Made by a program: the position numbers and the translations under genes. A stretch of DNA of 64,000 bases. It comes from Brachynemurus nebulosus. Its lineage: Eukaryota > Arthropoda > Insecta > Neuroptera > Myrmeleontidae. Shown one piece after another: positions 27,695-38,082 of the stretch. Location of the stretch: positions 6,276,783-6,340,782 of the forward strand of contig JAPWDM010000022.1 in the NCBI GenBank assembly GCA_035578155.1, written 5' to 3'. Positions within the stretch are counted from its first letter, which is position 1. Each line of letters opens with the position of its first letter. The notes under the pieces were generated by a model that saw only the letters and a program-made list of their open reading frames with translations, made no database searches and was not told where the DNA came from.

Positions 27695-29253
27695 GATGGA
27701 AGTTCAATTTTGAAAGGGAATTGAACGACTGCATTTTCCACTGGTGGTGCTGTGGGCGCCATCATATACTGGACCATTTCTGGAATGTTTTCTTGCTTCT
27801 TACATTTTCGATATGTGGTGCATCCTATGCATGTTGTTATTAGAATTCCAATGATGATAGCTGTGATACTGATGTGGGTGTAATGTTGTATTTTCATAAG
27901 TTGTAAAGTATCTGTGTTTTCCAAATGTCTTAACTGCAACAAATCTAAATTAATGTTTTTAGAAATGTCAGTAATATTAATTGTATTATAAAGGATTTGT
28001 TCCAGGATTATGTTGTTGGTTGAACTGCTTAACGTCCCATATGTTACTTGATTGATTGTGACGTAACACAGATTTGTTATGATATGGAGCTTGCCAATAA
28101 AATTGGTGATGTTTTTTCCGCAATTATTTGTGATGTTGATTGCGTGGTTGGTTATTACAATGATGTGGTTTTCTTCTATTTCTTCAATAAATTCTTCTTC
28201 CATGGTACGATGTAAGGTACATTGGGCTGGCATATTTTCCAATATCTTGATTTCGCAGGTGTTGGCTCCCTTTGGTGTTAACTTCACAGGTGGGCAAATA
28301 TATTCCTGTTCTATTTTGTCGCAAGTCTTTTCGAGGAATTGGAAGTGGGTTTTATTTTGTAGGATCAGATTGGTTTTGGGTTTGATTACTTGATGATTTT
28401 CTGGGAGTGGACGTATTTTAACAGTGTTAAAAGTATCAGATTTAAATTGAGGGATCATGACTGCAAATATGATGTTAGTTCCGTTGTAATAAGCTTTTAA
28501 TTTTAATAATTCATATAGGTGTTCATCGCTTAAAACTTCGATATTTTCTTTCAAATTGGTATATACTAAATTTAGTTCGTTTCGTGTAAGAATGTGTTTG
28601 GAAATTATATTTAATTTAGCTAATTCTATTGATAATACTATGTCGTTAATATGTTGATTCAAATATTGCAATTGTGACTGAACTGAGAAGTAATATTGAG
28701 ATTGAAATAGTTATTGTTCAATGTGTGGGTAAGTTTTCATTGCGTTAGCAATGATTTTTAATTTGGTTTGTTCAGTATTAATGAACTCCGTGACATTATT
28801 AAAACGTTCTAACATTTGCGTATTTAATTTATGTTGTTGGTTTATTCTGTCTTTTATTAATAGTTCATTATTTTTTAATGTTTCTATTTGTTTATTAATT
28901 CTGATTGCATCATTGTTATCCATGTTTCCCGATATTGTTTTAATTATTGAACCTAACCCGTTAATTAAACCTCTTTTATTGCGTTTTACTTTAGGTTCCA
29001 AGTTATCTAAATTTTGTTCGATCCTACTGTATAAATCCTTTAAATTCTTGATATTGTAATATAGTGTTTCGTTAAACTCAATATTGTAAATATTATACTT
29101 TAAATGTTCTAATGTGCTTCTAATACTAGTTAAATTAACAATATGAATTAAATTATTGTAATGTGAAACTATCTTAGTACTACCTAAGTTAAGTGCAATT
29201 AGTCCTTTCGTGTGGGAAATGTCATGGTATTCTATTCGTTGTGCGTTCGTCAT
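27691..29253 (-). pseudogene. env: Errantivirus env, interrupted by one stop codon
   Basis: A class-I-like fusion glycoprotein gene. The first part (29253-28711, 180 codons) contains a furin-type site at RNKR followed by a glycine-rich fusion-peptide start (GLINGLGS) and heptad-like helices. A TAA at 28711-28713 stops it. The same frame then continues to 27691 with a cysteine-bearing ectodomain, a membrane span (about ITAIIIGILITTCIGC) near plus-strand 27800-27870, and a short basic tail. A splice acceptor-like TTGTTACAG lies at 29264-29272, just before the ATG, and a donor-like TTGTAAGT lies near 32077 in the leader. This suggests a spliced env mRNA in the parent. No intact Env can be made here without readthrough. 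Confidence 0.88.
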
Positions 29254-29274
29254 CGTTAAAAACCTGTAACAATA

Positions 29275-32040
29275 TTATTTTCGTTTAGGTTTTATTTTTG
29301 CCTTGTGGTATTTGTATTTCTTGATCTGGAAGGTTAGTTTGTTGTCTTTAGTTACGTGTTTAGGGTTGTAAGGGGGTAATAATTTAGTATTCCGTTGGTT
29401 GTTCTTAACGTATACTTTGTTTCCTATCTCTAATTGGGGCGGTTCTTGTCTTTGGTCATTATTATCGTTTAATTTTTGTTTTTGTTTTTCTTTTTGTGTT
29501 TGTATAATTTCGTTAATAAATTTTATTTCATCTTGTCGCACTTTAGTGTATTCTGTTAATGCGTCTCTATTGGGTTGTAGAATTGTATTGTCGCGAACTC
29601 CTCTAATTACTTCAAAAGGTGTAAATTGTATACTAGAATGAATTGAATTATTATAAGTAATCATGGTTAAATCTAATAACTCATCTAATGGTAGTTTTTT
29701 CTTTTCCTTTAATATTCGTAATATTTCTAATATAGTATTATGTAGTCGTTCTACTGGAGAATTACCAGTTGAATTACGTGCAGAGGTAATATGATGTTCA
29801 ATACCATACATTTTAAGAAATTCCCTAACATCTACGTTTGAAAATTCTAAGCCGTAGTCATGAACTATTTTTTTGGGGATTCCGTTCCTAGCTATATAAT
29901 TTTTAATTACTTTCAGCACTTCTTTTGAATTTCTAAAGGGTATTATGGTACATTCCGCATATCTACTAAATTTATCTAAAATAGTTAGTACATTATTTTT
30001 CTCTATGTGAAGTATGTCTATATGAAGTAATTCGAAGGGTTTAGTCGCTTGTTCGGTTTGTTCTTGTTTCAATCGTAATGGATGTCTTTCGTACTTAAAT
30101 TTAAGGCAAGTGTCGCATGTATTTATGTAGGTAGTTATTTTTGATTTCATGTTATCAAAATAATAATTTCGTTTTAAATGTTTTAACGTTTCTTCAATTC
30201 CGCGGTGAATTGATATTTCGTGGTATTCTTTAATTAATTTGGTCTGTTCGTCTATGTCCTGTATGTCAGTTAGTAATTTCATGCACCTAATTATCTTATA
30301 TTTAGAAAAATATTTATCATATACTTGATTTAGAACCCTTATTGTGTCATCGTCAGTTAATATAGCATTAAGTTTGTTTGGTGAGAAATATTCTTTTACT
30401 AAATTGATACATTGTTGTTCTGTTGGTGTTTCAATTACTTCTATTGTTGTTCGTTTTCTGGTTTTGTAATAATTTTCGGTGTATACCTTTTCTCGTAGTC
30501 CTATACTGATTATGATTTGATTAGCAAATTCATTGAGTGATTGTTCCGAGATGCGTATTCCTTCGTTCAAATTTTCTTCATTTGAATGGGCCGTCTCAAC
30601 TTCGTTGGACGTTAACGCATTCAGTTCAGTTGTTTGTATACTGCTAAGTGCATCGGCGTTCGCGTTTATTTTCCCTGGTTTGTAGTCAATGTCAAAGTTG
30701 TGGTTCTCTATGTAATTTATATTATTAAGGTCTGTTTGATTAAATTCAACGGGTTTAAGTTCCTCGTTGAACTGATACTCGAATGGGTCTGATTGTTCTA
30801 CTGTCTCGTCATAATATTCTTGTTCCTCATAATTATTTTCTGTGTCAAATAATTCTTTAAATACTACTCTTGGTGGTCCTATCTGTCTAAACATATTATT
30901 TTTGTTTGTATTAATGCCTCTAGTGTTCCCTGAACTAGTATCCATTTGTTCAGGTATGAACCGATTACTTTGTGGTAGTTGTTGTGGACGGACTGAACTT
31001 TGTGACGTACTTGGGTTATGTCTAATCGGTTGTTGATTGAAATTTTTGAAATTTCGCTGATTTTGCGGTACATATTGTAGTCTAGGGCAATTTTCGAATA
31101 TATTCCGTGCTGGTTGGATATTTTGATTAAAATGTTGCTTAGGTGTATATGGAATTTGGAGTTGCGGTTGTGTTTGTATATATCTTATAATTTGTTTTGG
31201 TGGTTGTGTATTTGTCTGTTTTGCTGGTCTGTCCCTATTACCATATTGGGTCTGTTTATAGTAAACGTTTAATTCACGTTGCACACATTGCCATGCCTCT
31301 CCCAGAGTTTTGGGTTGGAAGGCACGTACTATATTACCTATATTCCTATTCAAACCGGTTAAAAAGCAATCTAATGCGGCTTGGTTGTAATATTCTATTT
31401 TAAATTTTCTAACCGTTTCGTCGGTATACGTTAGTGAAACGTTGTTTATTAGTTGAGCGAGTACTTCATTGACTCGTCCAAAAAACAATTCAACGGACTG
31501 ACTACCTTGTGTTAATGAGTAAAGGTCCCGTGTGAGACTGTACTCATCCCTTTTGTCTGCATAATGTCCTATAAGTATTTCTTTAATACTATCCCAGTTC
31601 CTAACGCGACCGTATTGATTTAATACGTCGTTTGCTGGGCCTACGATCTTTTTACGAATTTCATTGCTATATAAGTTTTTTAAATTATCATCTATTAAGC
31701 TAAACAATAGATCAACTGCCATATCTACACTGTCTATAAAATTAAATAAATTACTTCTATTACCATCATATGGTACAATCGTTTTAATAATGTCTGGTAT
31801 TTGAAAATTTTTTAGTAACGTTTCAACTGCGTTTGCAGATTGGTCAATGGATACTAATCTTGGTTGAGCCATATTTGTATTTTCTAAATTATTTTCTAAA
31901 TTAATATTACTATTTTCATTATTAACAATATCAAAATTATTTGCGAAGTCACAACTACTTGATGAATCTGAATCGAGCGATAAACCGTCGTCTCTCTTCA
32001 GGTATTTAATACTTTTAACAGAAGGATAAGGTTTGGGCAT
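29275..32040 (-). CDS. Gag fused in frame to integrase (PR-RT-RH deleted), 921 aa
   Basis: A single intact frame. Residues 1 to about 440 are Gag-like: a Ser/Asp/Asn-rich head, a helical capsid-type region (for example NWDSIKEILIGHYADKRDEY, AALDCFLTGLNRNIGNIVRA), then a Gln/Pro/Asn-rich tail without zinc knuckles, as in several errantiviruses. At about 448-465 the text jumps to the RNase H exit motif DYKPGKINANADALS. Next come the integrase HHCC zinc region (about 610-645, ending CDTCLKF) and the core with HIDIL (about 674), HDYGLEF (about 727) and SPVERLH (about 763). These are D, D and E with the last two about 35 apart. A basic C-terminal tail ends KIKPKRK. Errantivirus Gag and Pol are normally in different frames, so one frame here results from the deletion. 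Start ATG 32040, stop near 29275; env follows after about 20 bases. Confidence 0.92.
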   Translation of the reverse strand: MPKPYPSVKSIKYLKRDDGLSLDSDSSSSCDFANNFDIVNNENSNINLENNLENTNMAQPRLVSIDQSANAVETLLKNFQIPDIIKTIVPYDGNRSNLFNFIDSVDMAVDLLFSLIDDNLKNLYSNEIRKKIVGPANDVLNQYGRVRNWDSIKEILIGHYADKRDEYSLTRDLYSLTQGSQSVELFFGRVNEVLAQLINNVSLTYTDETVRKFKIEYYNQAALDCFLTGLNRNIGNIVRAFQPKTLGEAWQCVQRELNVYYKQTQYGNRDRPAKQTNTQPPKQIIRYIQTQPQLQIPYTPKQHFNQNIQPARNIFENCPRLQYVPQNQRNFKNFNQQPIRHNPSTSQSSVRPQQLPQSNRFIPEQMDTSSGNTRGINTNKNNMFRQIGPPRVVFKELFDTENNYEEQEYYDETVEQSDPFEYQFNEELKPVEFNQTDLNNINYIENHNFDIDYKPGKINANADALSSIQTTELNALTSNEVETAHSNEENLNEGIRISEQSLNEFANQIIISIGLREKVYTENYYKTRKRTTIEVIETPTEQQCINLVKEYFSPNKLNAILTDDDTIRVLNQVYDKYFSKYKIIRCMKLLTDIQDIDEQTKLIKEYHEISIHRGIEETLKHLKRNYYFDNMKSKITTYINTCDTCLKFKYERHPLRLKQEQTEQATKPFELLHIDILHIEKNNVLTILDKFSRYAECTIIPFRNSKEVLKVIKNYIARNGIPKKIVHDYGLEFSNVDVREFLKMYGIEHHITSARNSTGNSPVERLHNTILEILRILKEKKKLPLDELLDLTMITYNNSIHSSIQFTPFEVIRGVRDNTILQPNRDALTEYTKVRQDEIKFINEIIQTQKEKQKQKLNDNNDQRQEPPQLEIGNKVYVKNNQRNTKLLPPYNPKHVTKDNKLTFQIKKYKYHKAKIKPKRK

Positions 32041-32400
32041 TGAAAATCAAGCGATAATAAAGGAAAGTTAAGACTTACAACAATAGAATCGATGATCTCC
32101 ACATATTCCAATGAACCAGCGTACGTGCAGTTCCAGACGTTAACAGAACGAAGCCAATCTTCTCCACAGTAAACCGCCGTGAATGGATAGTTCGTTATTG
32201 GTTCCCGATAATCCGTCGAGAATGTCGTTGTCTGAGATATGTTGCTCCAAACCACTGTTGCTGTTCCAGTCGAGTTGTATTTAATTTATTTGTTTCGTAG
32301 GTTCGGCTCCAAAGTCTTGAAAGACACTCGTAGTTTAACCGTCGCGTTAACTTTACGATGAGCGCATAGATAGTGGAGGATTACGAAATTTTCCTGCACT
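32041..32400 (-). other. Untranslated leader of the errantivirus
   Basis: The stretch between primer site and Gag. An 85-codon frame (31998-32255) overlaps the Gag start, but I see no family match and no signal peptide. Confidence 0.6.
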
Positions 32401-32418
32401 TATCCTACCGGCTGCGCC
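32401..32418 (-). other. Primer binding site, tRNA-Ser type
   Basis: Minus strand TGGCGCAGCCGGTAGGAT directly after the 5' LTR. Very close to the tRNA-Ser primer site known from several errantiviruses. Confidence 0.82.
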
Positions 32419-32844
32419 AAAAATAAACTCGATAGAAGTTTATGTTTAAAAAAAATTTATTTTCACAAAAAATTACAAGTTGAAAAAATAATAATTAAAC
32501 AGTTTTAAATTTGATACAAGTTAAAAGTATTATAATAATATTTACTTTACCACCGCGCGGTGATCGAGTTAATAAGTAGTTGACTCCGGTGAGCTTGGCT
32601 TGAACAACTGTTATTTGTCCTAACTTTGTCTTGACTTATATACAGCTGAATTTCCTGTTACCTTTTGAAATGACATTGGTTGTGTATCCTGTAGGTATAG
32701 TTAATGGATATTAGTTCGTACATTGTGCTACCTTTCTCTTGAAATTTGTATGACATTGGTTACATATCCTATGGGTATTATTAATGAGGTAGTTTAAAGA
32801 TTAGTTGATGTTTTATTAAGGTGGCTAATCCAGAATTCATAACT
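32419..32844 (-). repeat. 5' LTR of the errantivirus
   Basis: 426 bp, direct repeat of 27256-27681, beginning AGTTATGAATTC on the minus strand. Confidence 0.93.
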
Positions 32845-33411
32845 TATATTATAATAATTTTTTTCTTTATAGCGTTATTTCTATATAGGTTATGTTTGTA
32901 GCGTATATCGCGTATAAAGTATATCCGGATACATACGGTTGGTAATTGGGTTGGTAAAATAGAGTTATTTTACCGACTTTGCCGGATACAGATACATACA
33001 TGTATTGAATGAAATGAGCAAATGATTGAAAGCAGGTTCGCCAACACAAGCTTACTTAAACTTTCCTTTAAACTGTATTGTAAAACAGACGCGAAGATAA
33101 ACTTGTAAAACAGACGCGAAGATAAACTGGGTTTAACTTTTAAACTAGGTTTAGTTAAGCTTAAGCTTAAACTCCGTTTGTAAAACCGGCCGTAAATGAT
33201 TAAGGCCAGTTAACTCGTCCTACAATATGGCGGCTCAAAATGCTGTCGTATGTATATATTCATTGGTACAGGTGCCGCCATCTGTGACAATACGGTATAA
33301 TTCTAAATAATGTTCAATTTTTTCAACGTTTAATATAATTCATTTTTTGTAAATTCCTAGGCTTCACTTTTTTAATGCTGGTGTCTTTGATTTTTTTTTC
33401 TTTTTTTGTAG

Positions 33412-33680
33412 CCTTATCCATTGTACTTATCACTTGGCAGTAAAAAGTCGGGTATTTTGAGACAAAAAAATTTTACCATATGGTTTGTTTAAAAGCGTTT
33501 GTTACTATATTCGCTATGTTCACATCAGTATTTTACGAATATGAACGCCACGAGTGGTGAAAAAAGGAGTCCTATATAAGTTAGCCCTCCTTTATATATG
33601 GTCCATGATTTTAACCATAGAGAAAAATTTTTTATCTCAAAATGCCGGACCTTTTACTGCCAGTGATAAGTATAATAAAG
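33412..33680. repeat. Foldback MITE, about 270 bp
   Basis: CCTTATCCATTGTACTTATC, GGCAGTAAAA and GGTATTTTGAGA are inverted at the right end. Arms about 70 bp. Confidence 0.75.
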
Positions 33681-34329
33681 GTTACCCTCGTACGAATAGC
33701 CAACATAAATTTAAAAAATGAGATTTTTTTATTTTGGCTTCGACCAATCGTTTGTGAATCGTTTGTGAATGCTTGTGACGCTATTTTTTTTTGTTTGTGC
33801 TAATTAGTTAATACCACGTTAATACATTATTTAATTGTTAATTACGAGTGTGTGAATAGTCAACATTTTTTAAAATTTATTGCAATATTGACTTCCGGGC
33901 ACTTAATCGATCGAAAATCGTTTGTGAATTCCAAATATACCGTTAAAAATATTTGTGACAGCGTATTTTTTAAAAAAATAATAAAAAAAATTCCATATAC
34001 TGCTCTCATTTACAAAATAGTTATTTTTTCTCACACTAGAGGGCATTGGAGTGCAACTAAACAGAATGACCAATATAAAAAACTTCATTAGTACAAAAAG
34101 TAATTGATTTTTTTTATTATTTTTTGAAAAAATACGCTGTCACAAATGTTTTTAATGATATATTTGGAATTCACAAATGATTTTCGATCGATTAAGTGCC
34201 CGGAAGTCAATATTGCATTAAATTTTAAAAAATGTTGGCTATTCACACACTCGTAATTAACAATTAAATAATGTATTAACGTGGTATTAACTAATTAGCA
34301 CTAACAATTAAATAATTAATTAACTAATT

Positions 34330-35630
34330 AGGGTGCCGCGACTAAATAACTGTGGACAAAATAACCGCGACAAAACAACCGCGACAAAATAACCGTGGAC
34401 AAAATAACTGAACGACAAAATAACCGCACGACAAAATAACCTTAGACAAAATAACTGTGGACAAAATGACCGCACGACAAGACAACCAAACGACAAAATA
34501 ACCGAACAACAAAATAAACATCATTAATTATTCTTTTGAGTTAGGGTACATGCGGCTGTGATATGATTAAGATTTTTTTTGCTCCCTGTATATAAAAGAT
34601 GGCTAAATTGCAATAGACCTTAAATATTGGTATTTAAACTATTGCGTTTAAAAACGAACGTTAATGGGTGAAAACTATTGTATTTAAAAAGCTAAGCTTG
34701 GGAAACATTATTTTAAAAAATCGGTGGTGAGGTTAATTAAGGTTAGGTTAGTTTAGTTAGTTTTGACAATATACTTCGGCTTTGGTATAAAAACTAATTA
34801 GGTTAAGGTTATAGGTGGTGAGGTTAGTTAAGGTTAGGTTAGTTTAGTTAGTTTTGACAATATACTTCGACTTTGGTATAAAAACTAATTAGGTTAAGGT
34901 TATAGATGGTGAGGTTAATTAAGGTTAGGTTAGTTTAGTTAGTTTTAGCAAGATACTTCGACTTTAGTATAAAAACTAATTAGGTTAAGGTTATAGGTGG
35001 TGAGGTTAGTTAAGGTTAGGTTAGTTTAGTTAGTTTTGACAATATACTTCGACTTTGGTATAAAAACTAATTAGGTTAAGGTTATAGGTGGTGAGGTTAG
35101 TTAAGGTTAGGTTAGTTTAGTTAGTTTTGACGATATACTTCGACTTGGATATAAAGACTAATTAAGTTAAGGTTATAGGTGGTGAGGTTAGTTAAGGTTA
35201 GGTTAGTTTAGTTAGTTTTGACAATATACTTCGACTTTCATTTAAAAAGTAGGTGGTGAGGTTTGTTAAGGTTACCCTTTACCCGAAGGTTATAAGTTAG
35301 TTTAGTCTAGATACTGTCATCTAGTATCTAGTCAGAACAAAAAAAAAATATTTACAAGATATTGCTACAGTATTATCTTTGTAATTTAGATTTATTACAT
35401 TTATTATGCCACTATCTTATAAAGAGTTAACAAAATAATAAATAAAAAAACTTTAAAGTTATTTTGTCGTTTGGTTATTTTGTCGTGCGGTTATTTTGTC
35501 CACAGTTACTTTGTCTAAGGTTATTTTGTCGTGCGATTATTTTGTCATTCGGTTATTTTGTCCGCGGTTATTTTGTCGCGGTTATTTTGTCGCGGTTATT
35601 TTGTCCGCGGTTATTTTGTCGCGGAACCCT
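34330..35630. mobile_element. FoldBack-like element with inverted tandem-array ends, 1301 bp
   Basis: The ends AGGGTGCCGCGAC and (inverted) AGGGTTCCGCGAC are flanked by AATT (34326-34329, 35631-35634). Each terminus is a tandem array of about 15-bp words: GACAAAATAACCG at 34336-34516 and its inverse GGTTATTTTGTC at 35462-35626, about ten copies each. The adjacent paralogous module at about 35868-35885 shows the empty target CTAATTAGTCACAAACG. Terminal arrays of this sort are characteristic of Drosophila FB elements; relationship is inferred from architecture only. Confidence 0.82.
34723..35290. repeat. 91-bp satellite, about six units, inside the FoldBack element
   Basis: GGTGGTGAGGTT recurs at 34723, 34814, 34905, 34996, 35087 and 35178, exactly 91 apart, then after a shortened unit at 35252. 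Units contain AAGGTTAGGTTAGTTTAG and ATACTTCGACTTTGG. Confidence 0.92.
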
Positions 35631-35997
35631 AATTAGTCACAAACGAAAATAATAGTGTCACAAACATTCACAAACGATTCACAAACGATTGATCGAAGCA
35701 AAAATAAAAAAATTCATTTAAAAAATACGCCTTCACAAATGTTTTTAATGGTATATTTGGAATTCACAAACGATTTTCGATCGATTAAGTGCCCGGAAGT
35801 CAATATTACAATAAATTTTGAAAAATGCTGGCTATTCACACACTCTTAAATAACAATTAAATAATTAATTAGCTAATTAGTCACAAACGAAAATAATAGC
35901 GTCACCAACATTCACAAACGATTCACAAATGATTGATCGAAGCAAAAATAAAAAAAATTAATTTTTTTAAATTTATGTTGGCTATTTGAATAAGGGC

Positions 35998-36345
35998 CAG
36001 ATATCCGCTAGTGGCACCGTCTATGGTGCCAGATATTTAGCACCCCATTTTAAGTTATTGTAATTTTTTAATTTGCAGTCGTTTGATGGTCCTTTGATGG
36101 TGTATGATGGTCTATTTTTATCGTTTGATCGTAAATTGTTTATTTAAAAAATAAATTTAAAAAAATTGGAATTCTTTTTTTAATTTAGCACCCCATTTTT
36201 TTCAAAATATTTTTTTTTTTATATATATTTAAAATCGTTTGCGGGTTAATGATAGTTAATTAATGGTACTCTCTTATCATTATTTATTGAGTAATCATCA
36301 AAAATATTTACTTAGGTCATTCATACCCAAAGAGAATAACACTAC

Positions 36346-36349
<4 letters not shown>
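35998..36349. other. No gene; short hairpin only
   Basis: TGGCACCGTCTATGGTGCCA near 36014 is a small hairpin. Otherwise AT-rich. Confidence 0.5.

Positions 36350-36433
<84 letters not shown>
36350..36433. repeat. (TA)n microsatellite, about 84 bp
   Basis: Pure alternating TA. Confidence 0.95.
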
Positions 36434-36436
<3 letters not shown>

Positions 36437-36660
36437 GTAGACTCTCGTTAATTCAAACCTGCGATAATTCGAAACTCTATAATTCAAAGGTATCACGAGT
36501 TCCATACAAAATCTCTTTATATTTCGAACTAAAACAATACATTTTTATACACTTGGTAATTCGAACGAAAAAATCATTGCTACGTAACAAAACGACGCGT
36601 TAATTCGAACTCATCGGCGTCAAACCTCGACAATTCAAAGTTGCAGAGAGAAAGACACAG
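36434..36660 (+). mobile_element. Left end of a pogo/Tigger-type element
   Basis: Begins CAGTAGACTCTCGTTAATTC directly after the TA array, followed by repeated AATTCGAA-type words. No right end found. Confidence 0.5.
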
Positions 36661-36830
36661 AAAGATTGTAAGTACATTTTGAGACAAGTTCAAGTGCATT
36701 CATCGCAAGTGCATTCATCACAAGTTCAAGTGCATTCATGTGGAGGGTGCAAGGGGGTCTATCATGCACCGTGTGCAACTCGCAGAGGGGCGCCAAATGT
36801 GCACTAAAGAAGTGCCAAATATTAACTATA

Positions 36831-38082
36831 GGGCTCGTTCACACCAAATCAACCAATGCTCAAAACCTTATGTCTTCAGATCATTATAATATTTATTTTA
36901 TATGATAGTACTTACTTTGAAGATAACGAATATAAATTTTTATCTTTTTATTACCATTATTTTTATACTAGTTATAACAATTTTTAAAATCCAATAACCG
37001 CAATTTTTCGGAGCGCTTTGAAATATTTAAACACATATAGCTCAAAAGCTATTTACCCTAGAAAGTAGAAACTGGTACCATTAATTTCAAAATTAAAAGG
37101 ACTTTAATTTGACATATAACGTGATAATGCAATTCAAATTTAATCCTTTCCCCACAAACCAAAAAAATGATATTTATAAAAAATCCAATATCGGAATTTT
37201 TAATTTTTTTGAAAAAAATATATGTTATACCCAACCTCTTAAGTAAGTTGTGTACAAAGTTTCATAATGGTATTCCAATGGTAACACACTAAAATAATTT
37301 TTATTCTGAATTAAGACGTGTGGAAATCTGGTACATTTAGTACAGTATATTATGTTACTAACAAGGAAAGATCCCAAGGACGGACCTATCGATTTTGTAG
37401 AAATTTGAATAAGTTGTAGAACACTAAAAAATAAACGACACGTATTTTTTTTATTTGTAGAAAAACAGTTTGAAGGGGTGAAATCGCTCTTCAAAAATTG
37501 GGGTAAAATTTAATTTTTCAAATATCTCGAAAAAAGTAAGAAATAGGAAGAGATAGAATAAAATTGATATGCGACTTATTCAAATTACACCAACAGGGGT
37601 AGTTGCGAGTTAAAATTAGGGGGTTAATTTTGCGAAAGGGGATTAAAAATTAAATAAATTAAAATTTTGTTTGCAGATTTCAATTATACGTAAAAAAATC
37701 TAATCGACCTGTTTTTGTTCAATTTTCTAATGTTAAATTTAGGAGTAGTTAATTAGGGGGTGACTGTGTCGACATAATCGTACTATTTGAGTTATTTAAA
37801 ACTTCTTTTTTTATGGAAAATAGTTTAATGGTATCAGTTTCAACTTTCTAGGGCAAATAGTTTTTGAGCTACATGTGTCTAAATATTTCAAAGAGCTCCG
37901 AAAAATTGAGGTTTTTGTTTTTTTAAAAATTGTTATAACTCATATGAATATTCGAAAAAATATAAAACTTGGTATTTTTGGCTACACTGATTGGAAGAAA
38001 CTATTCACCCAATATCAGGCATTTTAAGAACATTGATGTTTAAAATCATGTTTTTATTGGTTGATTTGATATGGACTAACCC
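36831..38082. mobile_element. Long-TIR element, 1252 bp, with nested repeat
   Basis: Starts GGGCTCGTTCACACCAAATC and ends GATTTGATATGGACTAACCC, flanked by TATA on both sides. The arms continue inward: GCTCAAAAGCTATTTACCCT and TAGAAACTGGTACCATTA are inverted at about 37825-37880. The centre is a copy of the 1641-3560 repeat (37368-37790). The host repeat copy at 19505-19700 preserves the empty target. Confidence 0.82.
37368..37790 (+). repeat. Uninterrupted copy of the 1641-3560 repeat
   Basis: Collinear with the Tigger-split copy. Gives the pre-insertion sequence for that element. Confidence 0.8.

Larger units (their letters stand above)
27256..32844 (-). mobile_element. Errantivirus-class LTR retroelement lacking protease and reverse transcriptase, 5589 bp
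   Basis: Two 426-bp LTRs in direct orientation look identical by eye and are flanked by TATA (27252-27255 and 32845-32848). LTRs starting AGTTA on the coding (minus) strand, a tRNA-Ser-type primer site and an env with a furin-type site place it with insect errantiviruses (Ty3/gypsy class). The internal part holds one long Gag-to-integrase frame and a broken env. Protease, reverse transcriptase and most of RNase H are missing through a clean in-frame junction. It is not able to replicate alone, but the LTRs imply very recent insertion. Confidence 0.93.
26506..33192. mobile_element. Harbinger-like element split by an errantivirus
   Basis: CGGCCGGTTTTACAAACCGA at the left is inverted at the right (GTTTGTAAAACCGGCCG). 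TAA flanks both sides (26503-26505 and 33193-33195), the TWA duplication typical of PIF/Harbinger. Without the retroelement the length is about 1.1 kb. Both subterminal parts are rich in GTTTAAACT-like words. No transposase is visible, so it is non-autonomous. Confidence 0.72.
33684..35997. mobile_element. Long-TIR composite element split by a FoldBack-like insertion
   Basis: The left arm starts ACGAATAGCCAACATAAATTT-like and the right arm ends with its inverse. Both carry TCGTTTGTGAATCGTTTGTG, GACTTCCGGGCACTTAATCG and AAATCGTTTGTGAATTCC. A third partial copy of the arm occurs at 34115-34329 and a fourth at 35635-35865, so the module is present in alternating orientation. Non-coding. Confidence 0.7.

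Noticed and set aside
28079..28393. 104- and 102-codon plus-strand frames inside env
   Set aside because: Antisense shadows of the env frame with no independent support.
31998..32255. 85-codon frame before Gag as a separate viral gene
   Set aside because: It overlaps the Gag start in another frame, lacks a recognisable domain, and a simple splice to the env acceptor does not keep the env frame.
34723..35290. Possible interstitial insect telomere array because of AAGGTTAGGTTAG
   Set aside because: The true period is 91 bp. TTAGG occurs only once or twice per unit and is not tandem.
36263..36505. Frames reading YIYIYI in the TA tracts (also at 54482 and 58208)
   Set aside because: Translation of microsatellites.
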